NCBI GenBank assembly: GCA_040387735.1
Contig: JAZKDE010000138.1
Span: forward strand, 14,551-78,550
Reading direction: 5' to 3'
DNA: 64,000 nt
Source of the DNA: Arcicella sp040387735
GTDB taxonomy: Bacteria; Bacteroidota; Bacteroidia; Cytophagales; Spirosomataceae
Shown: positions 8,429 to 15,965 of the stretch, in pieces
How positions within the stretch are numbered: position 1 is the stretch's first letter
Layout of the letters: each line of letters begins with the position of its first letter
The notes under the pieces: generated by a model
The model's input: only the letters and a program-made list of their open reading frames with translations
What the model was told of the DNA's origin: nothing
The model's database searches: none
Position numbers and translations under genes: made by a program

Positions 8429-8740
8429 TTTCACTATTCTGTTAAAATATAATACAAAGGTAAGATTTTGTAAAGATTACTGTTAGTCAAAAACAGTCCG
8501 ATACTATTCTGAATCACTACATTTGTACAATGAATATTCTATCAGGTAGTATTTTTGTTCACGGAGACTAAAAGAATTTGTTTGGGAGAAGGAAGAGAAA
8601 TGGAGTTTCTAATTAGGTGCAAAAATGTGCTTTATATACTCAAACGGAAGTCGTCGTTCAAAACGATGACTTCCATCACGGACAAATTTCAAAATATGGA
8701 GTCCAAAGAGTTACTAAAAGGTATGGTTTTTAAAAATAAT
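8429..8740. other. Intergenic region between SMP-30 unit and esterase
   Basis: No convincing gene is seen here. The segment holds the SMP-30 promoter side and an isolated plus-strand TACATTTG at 8518-8525. It also has a stem-loop at 8646-8674 (GGAAGTCGTCGTT pairing with AACGATGACTTCC, one G-U pair) that may end the leftward esterase transcript. A plus-strand open frame here overlaps the esterase and has no family resemblance. Confidence 0.5.
8455..8462 (-). promoter_or_regulatory. Candidate -7 box upstream of the SMP-30/SDR unit
   Basis: The minus strand reads TACCTTTG, matching TAnnTTTG, 27 bases above the ATG at 8428. A TTG at 8488-8490 lies 25 bases further up, slightly longer than the usual spacer, so this may be a weak or activated promoter. 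Confidence 0.4.
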
Positions 8741-9607
8741 CTATGGCATTTGTCTTTTGAAAAATGCCCAAGCTTCCAAATAAACATCAATATCGTTGGG
8801 ATAATCGTGCCTTCCGCCAATCACTTTCAATAAAGTAACTTCGGGTTTATTTTTCTCTTTAAAAGTATAACGTTCAATCGTTTTGCCGTCATTGGGATCG
8901 TTATCAGGAATATTTTCCATTTTAGGCGTGCCTTTGTAACCTGCTAAAGAAGACCAATATTCAAAAGTACGATTGGTAGAACGGACAAAACCCAAGCTAA
9001 GATTATTCTGAATAATGACTTCGCCACCATCATAAGGATTCGTTTTATCCGCCGTTCCGTTAATAATCATCACAGGAATTGGCGTATGTTTTTCGGCACA
9101 GTCGATGTTATTGGTATCGGGTAAATTAGCGATAATTGCCGTAATTGCTTTGAATTTTTCGGGCATGGTTAAGCCCAATTTATAAGCCATGTGTCCACCA
9201 CCTGATGTTCCAACGGCAAAAATCTTTTTGGCATTAATTTTATAGTGCTTCTCAAAATACTCAATCATTAAACTGAAAAAGGCATTTTCGTTGATATTTT
9301 CTAAGTTAGCAGCTGAGTTTGCCGTTTTTCTACATTCATTCCAGAATTTCTTGTAGCCGTCGGGATAGACCAATAAAATGTTTTCGGTAGGAGCGATGGC
9401 TTCTAATTTTTTTGCTCCCATTCTATTCTGTAAACCGTTTCCACCCGAACCATGCAAGACGAATATTAATGACGCATTGGCTTTGGCAGGTTTCAAAAAA
9501 TGGAAAGTTCGGTAATGTCCTTCAATCAAAATTGAGTCGTTGATAATTTGACTTTTGGCTGAAAGTGTTGAAATGATGAATGCTAAAATGAATGCGTATT
9601 TTGTCAT
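8741..9607 (-). CDS. Secreted PHB-depolymerase/feruloyl-esterase-type esterase (LpqC-like)
   Basis: This 288-residue hydrolase has an N-terminal signal peptide (about 1-18, ending AKSQ). The oxyanion segment FVLHGSGGNG (49-58) precedes the nucleophile elbow AVGTSGGGHM (131-140, Ser135). Later come NGTADKTNPYDGG, probably the acid region, and GGRHDYPN near the end, with the catalytic His. This is the LpqC / poly(3-hydroxybutyrate) depolymerase-like family, which includes acetylxylan and feruloyl esterases in plant-polymer loci. It is exported, probably periplasmic. The surrounding genes suggest de-esterification of plant phenolic glycosides, but the substrate is inference. It is followed upstream by the PQQ dehydrogenase in the same direction. 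Confidence 0.8.
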   Translation of the reverse strand: MTKYAFILAFIISTLSAKSQIINDSILIEGHYRTFHFLKPAKANASLIFVLHGSGGNGLQNRMGAKKLEAIAPTENILLVYPDGYKKFWNECRKTANSAANLENINENAFFSLMIEYFEKHYKINAKKIFAVGTSGGGHMAYKLGLTMPEKFKAITAIIANLPDTNNIDCAEKHTPIPVMIINGTADKTNPYDGGEVIIQNNLSLGFVRSTNRTFEYWSSLAGYKGTPKMENIPDNDPNDGKTIERYTFKEKNKPEVTLLKVIGGRHDYPNDIDVYLEAWAFFKRQMP

Positions 9608-9695
9608 GGGTTTAATGAGATTTTATGGAATTGGTTAATGAAAAAAGCAAGTTTGTAATCAATCACTAAATCATAACTCACTAATTCACTCAATA

Positions 9696-11828
9696 TTATG
9701 GTAATGCAAATGCTACGTATTGATTTCCTTTTTTCGTGCCTAATTTCGTTCCTCCGCAAGCAATCACAACGTATTGTTTGCCATTGACTTGATAAGTAGA
9801 AGGCGTGGCAAAACCTGCGGCGGGCAATTTGGTTTCCCACAATAATTGACCATTTTTCTTGTCAAAGGCTCTGAACATTCCGTCTTTGGTAGCAGCAATA
9901 AAAAGCAAACCACTGGCGGTAACTACTGGACCTCCGTAGTTTTCAATTCCTGTATTAGAAATCCCTTTGGCTTTCAAACTCTCTTCGTAGCCAAATGGGA
10001 TTTTCCAGAGGTATTCGCCTGTATTTAAGTTGATTGCGTTTAATGTTCCCCAAGGTGGAGAGATAGCTGGTAAGCCTTTACTATCCAAGAATTTATTGTA
10101 GCCATCCATTCTGTAAGGCAAATATGGAGCAGGTTTTTCTTTATTCGTTGAGGCAACCTCCTTCTTTTCTTCGTTGAATAAAAATGCTACAAGAGCCTGT
10201 TTTTCTTCTTTTGAAATGGCATTAAATCCCGGCATCATACCTTTTCCACCTGAAATAATTTGCGTAACATAAGCCTTGTCTTTTCGTGTTCCAATGTCGA
10301 TTAAAGAAGGATACCCACTTTTTGAGTTGCCTTTTCTATCCGTTCCGTGACAAGCAATGCAGTTGTTTGAATACACTTTTTCACCCGCTGTCATGTTATC
10401 CAAAGCTGCTTGTTTTGGGTTTTCAACCATTTTTTGAATCCATGCCATTTCGTTGCTATTGACGTACAAAATACCGTCTTGTGGGTCAGCGGCAGCACCG
10501 CCCCATTCAGCACCTCCATCAAATCCCGGGAAAATAACCGTTCCTTCTTTGCTTGGCGGGGCGTACAATTTGGTTTTATAAGTCTTTAAATTCTTGATTA
10601 ATTCTTCTCTATTTTCAGCGTAAGGATTAATTTGTGTTTCGTTCAAAGTATAAGACTGACGGGCAAATGGTGCTGGTTTTGTTGGAATTGGCTGAGTCAA
10701 CCAAGGGTGTTCACCTGCCAATGCATTGGTTGGAACGGGCGTTTCTTTGATTGGGAAAAGCGGTTTTCCTGTAACACGGTCGAATACAAAAACTAAGCCT
10801 TGTTTGGTCACTTGAGCAACGGCATCAATAGATTTTCCGTTTTGTTTAATTGTGATTAAATTTGGCGGAGCGGGCAAATCTTTGTCCCACATATCATGGT
10901 GCGTTGTCTGAAAATGCCAAAGTCGTTTACCCGTGCGGGCATCTAATGCTAAAAGACAGTTCGCAAAAAGATTTTGACCCTTGCGATTTGAACCATAAAA
11001 ATCATAACCCGCCGAACCCGTTGGCACGTAAACAATGCCTCTTTTACGGTCGATAGCCATGCCTGCCCAGTTATTAGCAGCACCTGTATTAGTATTTTTG
11101 TAGGCATTTTTCGGGAAAGTCTCGTAGCCAAATTCGTTAGGGTAGGGGATAGTATGGAAAGTCCACGCTAATTTTCCTGTCTTCACATCAAACGCACGAA
11201 TATCCCCAGGAGCAGCATCTGCACCTTCCGAAAGACGAACAGGCATGATGATAAAATCCTCAAAAAGCGTCCCTGGTGTATTTGAAATGATAAATTTATC
11301 TTTAGCAATTGCTGGCAGACCTGTGTGTAAATCCATTTTTCCTCCATCACCAAAAGATTCGATTGGCTTACCCGTTTTGGCATCTAAAGCCCAAAGATTT
11401 GGTCCAACGGTATATAAAATTCTTTCGGATTCTACCCCGTTTATTTTTCCCTTCCAATAGGTTACACCCCGACTGGTACTCGCCCAGTTTTTGAGCGGGT
11501 CGCCAAATCGCCAAATTTCTTTACCCGTTGCTGCATCCAAAGCAAATGCTTGTACAGACGAAGTTACGCCGTATAAAATGCCTTTGATAATCAATGAATT
11601 AACTTGAATTTGCCCAGAATCTGGCGTGGAATATGCCCAAGCAATTTGAAGTTTGGCAACGTTTTCTTTGTTGATTTGGGTCAAATTAGAATAATGGCTT
11701 CGGTCGGCACCGCCTAAATATTCTGCCCAATCTACGTCTTCGGTTAGGGTTTTGTTAAGTGTTTTCCAAGCGGAGAATACACCTAAAAAGGAAATTCCAA
11801 GTATTAAGAGGATGATTTTAGACTTCAT
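9696..11828 (-). CDS. PQQ-dependent dehydrogenase with inserted cytochrome c domain
   Basis: This 710-residue quinoprotein starts with a hydrophobic export or anchor segment (about 3-20). Beta-propeller repeats begin with WAEYLGGADRSHYSNL and WAYSTPDSGQIQ, and typical W-motif blocks such as DAATGKEIWRFGDP and DARTGKRLWHFQ follow. A c-type cytochrome module with CIACH lies near residue 490. The propeller then resumes to the C-terminal PSTYQVNGKQYVVIACGG. The family oxidises sugars or alcohols in the periplasm and passes electrons to the respiratory chain through haem c. Its place between an esterase and a rhamnosidase suggests oxidation of a released sugar or of the glycoside itself. The donor substrate cannot be told. 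Confidence 0.88.
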   Translation of the reverse strand: MKSKIILLILGISFLGVFSAWKTLNKTLTEDVDWAEYLGGADRSHYSNLTQINKENVAKLQIAWAYSTPDSGQIQVNSLIIKGILYGVTSSVQAFALDAATGKEIWRFGDPLKNWASTSRGVTYWKGKINGVESERILYTVGPNLWALDAKTGKPIESFGDGGKMDLHTGLPAIAKDKFIISNTPGTLFEDFIIMPVRLSEGADAAPGDIRAFDVKTGKLAWTFHTIPYPNEFGYETFPKNAYKNTNTGAANNWAGMAIDRKRGIVYVPTGSAGYDFYGSNRKGQNLFANCLLALDARTGKRLWHFQTTHHDMWDKDLPAPPNLITIKQNGKSIDAVAQVTKQGLVFVFDRVTGKPLFPIKETPVPTNALAGEHPWLTQPIPTKPAPFARQSYTLNETQINPYAENREELIKNLKTYKTKLYAPPSKEGTVIFPGFDGGAEWGGAAADPQDGILYVNSNEMAWIQKMVENPKQAALDNMTAGEKVYSNNCIACHGTDRKGNSKSGYPSLIDIGTRKDKAYVTQIISGGKGMMPGFNAISKEEKQALVAFLFNEEKKEVASTNKEKPAPYLPYRMDGYNKFLDSKGLPAISPPWGTLNAINLNTGEYLWKIPFGYEESLKAKGISNTGIENYGGPVVTASGLLFIAATKDGMFRAFDKKNGQLLWETKLPAAGFATPSTYQVNGKQYVVIACGGTKLGTKKGNQYVAFALP

Positions 11829-11908
11829 TTTTTGAAATGGTAAATGGATTTTGGTCAGCTTTGTAAATTAATGAAGTTTAAAGAAAAATCAGTCCTTTGT
11901 TATCCTAT

Positions 11909-11951
11909 AAAACAAATGGTCAAAAGATTTACCCTTTTGACCATTTGTTTT
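11909..11951 (-). terminator. 18-bp perfect hairpin downstream of GH78
   Basis: AAAACAAATGGTCAAAAG at 11909-11926 pairs perfectly with 11934-11951 across a 7-base loop. On the minus strand the stem ends in GTTTTATAG. It lies between the GH78 stop and the PQQ gene start, so it probably ends the GH78 transcript. Confidence 0.55.
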
Positions 11952-12005
11952 GCAACATACCGAAGTGGTAGTTTTGAGGCTTACGGTTTAATAACACAAA
12001 TTTTA

Positions 12006-12128
12006 GAGCCATAGGCTCGACCGATTTTGTAGGGGCGGATTTTAATCCGTCATAAATTTGATATATTTATATGTTTTTTTTCGGTGGGTTAAAACCCACC
12101 GCTACAAAATGGGTCGAGCCTACGGCTC
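12006..12128. mobile_element. MITE-like foldback element (123 bp) with TTTTA direct repeats
   Basis: The ends are inverted over about 27 bases with few mismatches (GAGCC[A/G]TAGGCTCGACC then ATTTTGTAG). Inside lie two smaller hairpins, CGGATT/AATCCG and the perfect CGGTGGGTT/AACCCACCG. TTTTA occurs at 12001-12005 and 12129-12133, fitting a 5-bp target duplication. There is no ORF. It is more GC-rich than its surroundings, so it is probably a non-autonomous mobile or REP-like element. Confidence 0.7.
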
Positions 12129-12162
12129 TTTTAAGCCATAAAAGGTATAAGCGAAATCTATA

Positions 12163-15100
12163 CTATTCTTGAATCTCAAAAGCATAACTCCCTGAAACCA
12201 AAGTCATTTTAACTTTGTCATTTTCAACAGAAATATTACTAATTCCATTACCTTGACTCAACATTTTCCCACTTTCTTTTACTTGATTAATGGTTTTTGT
12301 AGGTAAATAAAGTATTGCGGAGGTATTGGCAGGAACGGTAGTTTTATATATCAATTTCTTGCCTTCGTAACGCCATTCGCTGTTAATTTTTCCGTAAACA
12401 GAATCGTAATAACCCTTCGCAAAAGTCATTACTTTGTCAGGGTCAGGCGTTGGTTTTAAGATAATTTGTTTGAAAGCCGCTTTTTCTGGACTTCTCTGAA
12501 TTCCCAACGAATAGTTATACATCCAAGCTGAAACTGCTCCGAAAGAATAATGGTTAAATGAGTTCATCGAATTGTTGCCCCCAAAACCATTTTCTACGGT
12601 ATAAGAATTAAGTCTTTCCCAAATAGAAGTCGCTCCATTTACCACCGAATATAACCAAGAAGGATACGTTTTTTGCTGTAAAAGTCGGTACGCTACGGCA
12701 CTATTTCCATTTTCAGAAAGAGCTTCCGAAATAGAAGCTGTTCCTATAAAACCTGTCATTAATGAATATTCTGGACGTTCTATACCTGAGTCGTCTTTGT
12801 TTTTACGTTGAATGGCTTCGTTCAAATATTTAATGGCAAAAGGTTTATTTTCTTCATTGAAAACACCCAAATCTAAAGGAATTGCGTAAGACGCTTGCGT
12901 GTCAACCAATGTGCCTTTATCAGATTTTCCACGAGTATCTGCTTCGTTTGGAGCAGGGATAAAACCCGTTTTTACGCCTGATTTTATAGTTTTATGAGTC
13001 GTTTTATCTACATAAATATCGTTAAAAGCTTGCTTGATTTCTTCACGACGAGTAGCAAATGATTTTGCATCTTCGGGTTTATTCAGAATGTTTGCGACTT
13101 TACTCATAACGTCCAAATCATAAGCAAAATAAGCCATCCAAAACTCTGTATTGTCGTTTTTGTTGCCTTCTGGACTTAACCAATCGCCCAAAGGTCCTTC
13201 GTTTAAAATGCCTGTTGTTTTCTCAACTTTGGTTTCTAAAAAGGCAATGTAGCGTTTCATGGCATCGTAATGTTCTTTTAATAATTGCACATCGCCGTAT
13301 TGTTGGTAGGTTTCCCACGCCACCACAATTCCTGCACTTCCCCAAAGTGTTCCGCCAAAACCGCCGCCCATCGGAGCAACGTCGGTAAATCTTCCGCTTT
13401 CGGCTTGTACGTCTCTCATGCCCAAAAGGTGTCTTCTCAAAAACAAATTGGCATCGGTCAAATAGGTTGCACTTTTCGAGAAAACCGAGATGTCGCCACT
13501 CCAACCCATGCGTTCGTTGCGGGCAGGGGTATCAGTTGGAATTGACAAGAAATTACTGCGTAACGACCACGTAATATTCTTCCAAAGTTTATTAACCAAG
13601 TCGTTTGAGGTTTCGTAATTCGACGATAAATCCAAAACCGAGCTGATTACTAAACCTTTCACATTTGTCACTGGAATTGCCTGTTCAATGCCCGTAATTT
13701 CAAGGTAACGATAGCCATGAAAAGTAAATCTTGGCTGAATAATTTCGTCACCGCCTTTCAAAATATATTGGTCTTGCGTGAGGGCAGCTCTGATATTTTC
13801 CATCATCACCATGCCTACATTTTCACCGTATTCTTTCAAATCTGGATATTTTACTTCGGCATAACGCATCGTGATAATTTGCCCTTTTTTACCGTTTCTA
13901 ATCTGAATTTGCGGGAATCCTACCATATTTTGAGCCATGTCATAGACAAAAACTTTCGGACGAACTTCCTCTACTTTCTGAGCAATCATCGTTTTTACAA
14001 TGGTCGGATTGTTACCCATTTGTCCAACGATTTTTAAATCTTTATAGTCAAAAGTAGATTTACGACCCAAAAAATCGGTTGAAGTTCCTTGATAAGTTGT
14101 GCCTTCTAAGGGTACTTCAAGGGCAGATTTCCACAATTTTGCCTCATAATTTGCCTTTGACCAATCTTTAATTAATTCCTCTTTATTGGCATCATAAACT
14201 TCACCTTGAAAATAACTCCCGTAACGAACTGGACCATCATTGAAAAATTGCCAATCCTTTGGATTTGAGGTGATTATTTGCTCAGAATTATCAGCATAAG
14301 TAATGACTAATTTGCTCAAAAGTGATTGTCTATCCCCAAAATAATTCCAACTTTCACCGCTGTAAGTAATGTTTCCACTCCACCAACCTTCGCTCAACCA
14401 CGCTCCAATCGCATTTTTTTCGTTTGGTTTCAATGCACTCGTAATATCGTAAGTTTGATACATTTGATTCTTATTGTACTGTGTCAAACCTGGGTTGAAA
14501 TAGTCGTTACTTACTCGATTTCCATTCAAATACATTTCATAAATTCCTCTTGCGGTTACATACAAACGAGCGTTTTTGATGGATTTGTTTTGCGTAGAAA
14601 AGGTACTACGAAGCATCGGAGCTGCATTTTTACTTGGATTTGCCAAAATTAACACTCCGCCATTTACTTTGTAATTGTTGTTTTCAGTTGTTAAGCTATT
14701 TGTAAAAATGCCATCGTATTTTCCAGAAAGGTTCTCCGTAAATAAAATATTAGACGGTGAACGGAAGTTTCTGATTTGTACATCAGAGAAGTAGGCCACT
14801 TGATTTTGATTGGTTTGAAAGCCAATATCTGCCAACATTGGGAAGCTGATGAAATTGTTGCCACTGCCCACTGGATTTAGATTAAAACCCTTTGGCGCAA
14901 ATGGTGAAGAATTGCCTTCTACTTTATCTTTTAACTTATTCCCATCGACGAAAATCTCAAATACTCCAAAATTACATTCTGCTGAAATACTGTGTTTTTC
15001 GTATTTATTTGCTTGATTGATAAGTGTTTGCGGAATATCTAAAATTTTGATAGGTTGTTCTTTCGTATCATTTTTATCGTAACCAACTCTATAAATATTC

Positions 15101-15771
15101 AATTTTGCTAAACCGTCTGCTGATTCTGAAACGTTGGTAATATCTAATTCAAAGGCGATATAACTTTGATTTTTAGTGTTTTTCACGCCCATTAAATTCA
15201 AGGATTTATCCATCAAACGGGCGTCGTTTCCACCAAAAAGGAAAGATGCTTTGGTAGAATTTGCGGTTTTATCCAATTGAATACCGTATTGAAATTTATA
15301 AACCGACAAATAATGCGAATAAAGTACCAAATCTTCGTCGCCACCACCAATCCAAGTTGCTCCTGACCATGCTGAAATATTGGGATTCATCAAACCTGTT
15401 TCAAACCAAGAACTGTTGGTAGTCATTTTGTTCGAATTATCCCAAACGGTCACTTTCCAAGTGTAGCGAGTAGTGGCTTTTAAGGCATTTCCAAAGTATT
15501 CAATTCCGTGAGAAATATCAGAATTGACCTTTTTAGAATCCCAAACAATTTGATTTTTAGCATCTGAAACAACAATTTGGTAGGCTTTCTGAAAATAGCC
15601 TTTTTTATTGTCTAAAGCCTTCATTTGCCAAGAAAAATGCGGATTTGTGATGTCAATTCCTAAGGGTTTTTCTTGTGAATCGACCTTTAGATTTTCAATA
15701 GAAACATTGGCGAAAATATTTCCGACGAAGGAAATGAAGAAGAGAAAAGAAAGGAAATTTCTTTTAAACAT
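12163..15771 (-). CDS. GH78 alpha-L-rhamnosidase, secreted
   Basis: This large exported glycosidase (about 1200 residues) would release terminal alpha-L-rhamnose. The start at 15771 is chosen because it gives a good signal peptide (MFKRNFLSFLFFISFVGNIFA); an upstream in-frame start only adds 13 residues. Domains in order are an N-terminal fibronectin-like strand region (IENLKVDSQEKPLGI), a LamG-like insert at about 140-335 (FGVFEIFVDGNKL), the rhamnosidase N domain (ARLYVTARGIYEMYLNG), the (alpha/alpha)6 catalytic domain with TDTPARNERMGWSGD containing the conserved acidic residues, and a C-terminal beta domain. The family hydrolyses rhamnosides of flavonoids, saponins and pectin. A motif shared with the GH1/GH106 unit lies about 115 bases upstream. 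Confidence 0.92.
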   Translation of the reverse strand: MFKRNFLSFLFFISFVGNIFANVSIENLKVDSQEKPLGIDITNPHFSWQMKALDNKKGYFQKAYQIVVSDAKNQIVWDSKKVNSDISHGIEYFGNALKATTRYTWKVTVWDNSNKMTTNSSWFETGLMNPNISAWSGATWIGGGDEDLVLYSHYLSVYKFQYGIQLDKTANSTKASFLFGGNDARLMDKSLNLMGVKNTKNQSYIAFELDITNVSESADGLAKLNIYRVGYDKNDTKEQPIKILDIPQTLINQANKYEKHSISAECNFGVFEIFVDGNKLKDKVEGNSSPFAPKGFNLNPVGSGNNFISFPMLADIGFQTNQNQVAYFSDVQIRNFRSPSNILFTENLSGKYDGIFTNSLTTENNNYKVNGGVLILANPSKNAAPMLRSTFSTQNKSIKNARLYVTARGIYEMYLNGNRVSNDYFNPGLTQYNKNQMYQTYDITSALKPNEKNAIGAWLSEGWWSGNITYSGESWNYFGDRQSLLSKLVITYADNSEQIITSNPKDWQFFNDGPVRYGSYFQGEVYDANKEELIKDWSKANYEAKLWKSALEVPLEGTTYQGTSTDFLGRKSTFDYKDLKIVGQMGNNPTIVKTMIAQKVEEVRPKVFVYDMAQNMVGFPQIQIRNGKKGQIITMRYAEVKYPDLKEYGENVGMVMMENIRAALTQDQYILKGGDEIIQPRFTFHGYRYLEITGIEQAIPVTNVKGLVISSVLDLSSNYETSNDLVNKLWKNITWSLRSNFLSIPTDTPARNERMGWSGDISVFSKSATYLTDANLFLRRHLLGMRDVQAESGRFTDVAPMGGGFGGTLWGSAGIVVAWETYQQYGDVQLLKEHYDAMKRYIAFLETKVEKTTGILNEGPLGDWLSPEGNKNDNTEFWMAYFAYDLDVMSKVANILNKPEDAKSFATRREEIKQAFNDIYVDKTTHKTIKSGVKTGFIPAPNEADTRGKSDKGTLVDTQASYAIPLDLGVFNEENKPFAIKYLNEAIQRKNKDDSGIERPEYSLMTGFIGTASISEALSENGNSAVAYRLLQQKTYPSWLYSVVNGATSIWERLNSYTVENGFGGNNSMNSFNHYSFGAVSAWMYNYSLGIQRSPEKAAFKQIILKPTPDPDKVMTFAKGYYDSVYGKINSEWRYEGKKLIYKTTVPANTSAILYLPTKTINQVKESGKMLSQGNGISNISVENDKVKMTLVSGSYAFEIQE

Positions 15772-15821
15772 TAGATTAGGGGAAAATGGTTGAGTAATAA
15801 TATTGAACAAATGGATACAGA

Positions 15822-15853
15822 AAACCTCATAGATTTTAAAGCCTATGAGGTTT
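15822..15853 (-). terminator. Hairpin after the PVC-type dehydrogenase gene
   Basis: AAACCTCATAG at 15822-15832 pairs perfectly with 15843-15853, with a 10-base loop. It lies downstream of the leftward dehydrogenase gene and upstream of GH78. On the minus strand a GGTTTTCTGT tail follows. Termination strength is uncertain. Confidence 0.5.
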
Positions 15854-15885
15854 CATTTATAAAATTGCTAAACTTAATTAGGAAC

Positions 15886-15908
15886 ACCGTCCTGTACAAT
15901 CTTGTCTT
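15886..15908 (-). promoter_or_regulatory. Operator-like motif upstream of GH78
   Basis: On the minus strand this reads AGACAAG, 3 bases, then GTACAGGACGGT. Nearly the same sequence occurs at 24419-24442 upstream of the GH1/Dabb/GH106 unit. It is 115 bases above the GH78 start, and an AraC-type regulator is encoded nearby (24546-25457). A shared operator is inference. Confidence 0.4.
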
Positions 15909-15965
15909 CGCAAAATACTATTTTTATGGTAAAAATATTTAAAATCGTAATGAAATTAAAGGCTT

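Noticed and set aside
8555..8833. Plus-strand open frame of about 92 codons
   Set aside because: It starts with a non-ATG codon, overlaps the end of the esterase gene on the other strand and has no recognisable family or good start context.
15772..15810. Longer N-terminus for the GH78 protein
   Set aside because: It adds 13 residues in front of a good signal peptide and would spoil its position. The ATG at 15771 fits better.
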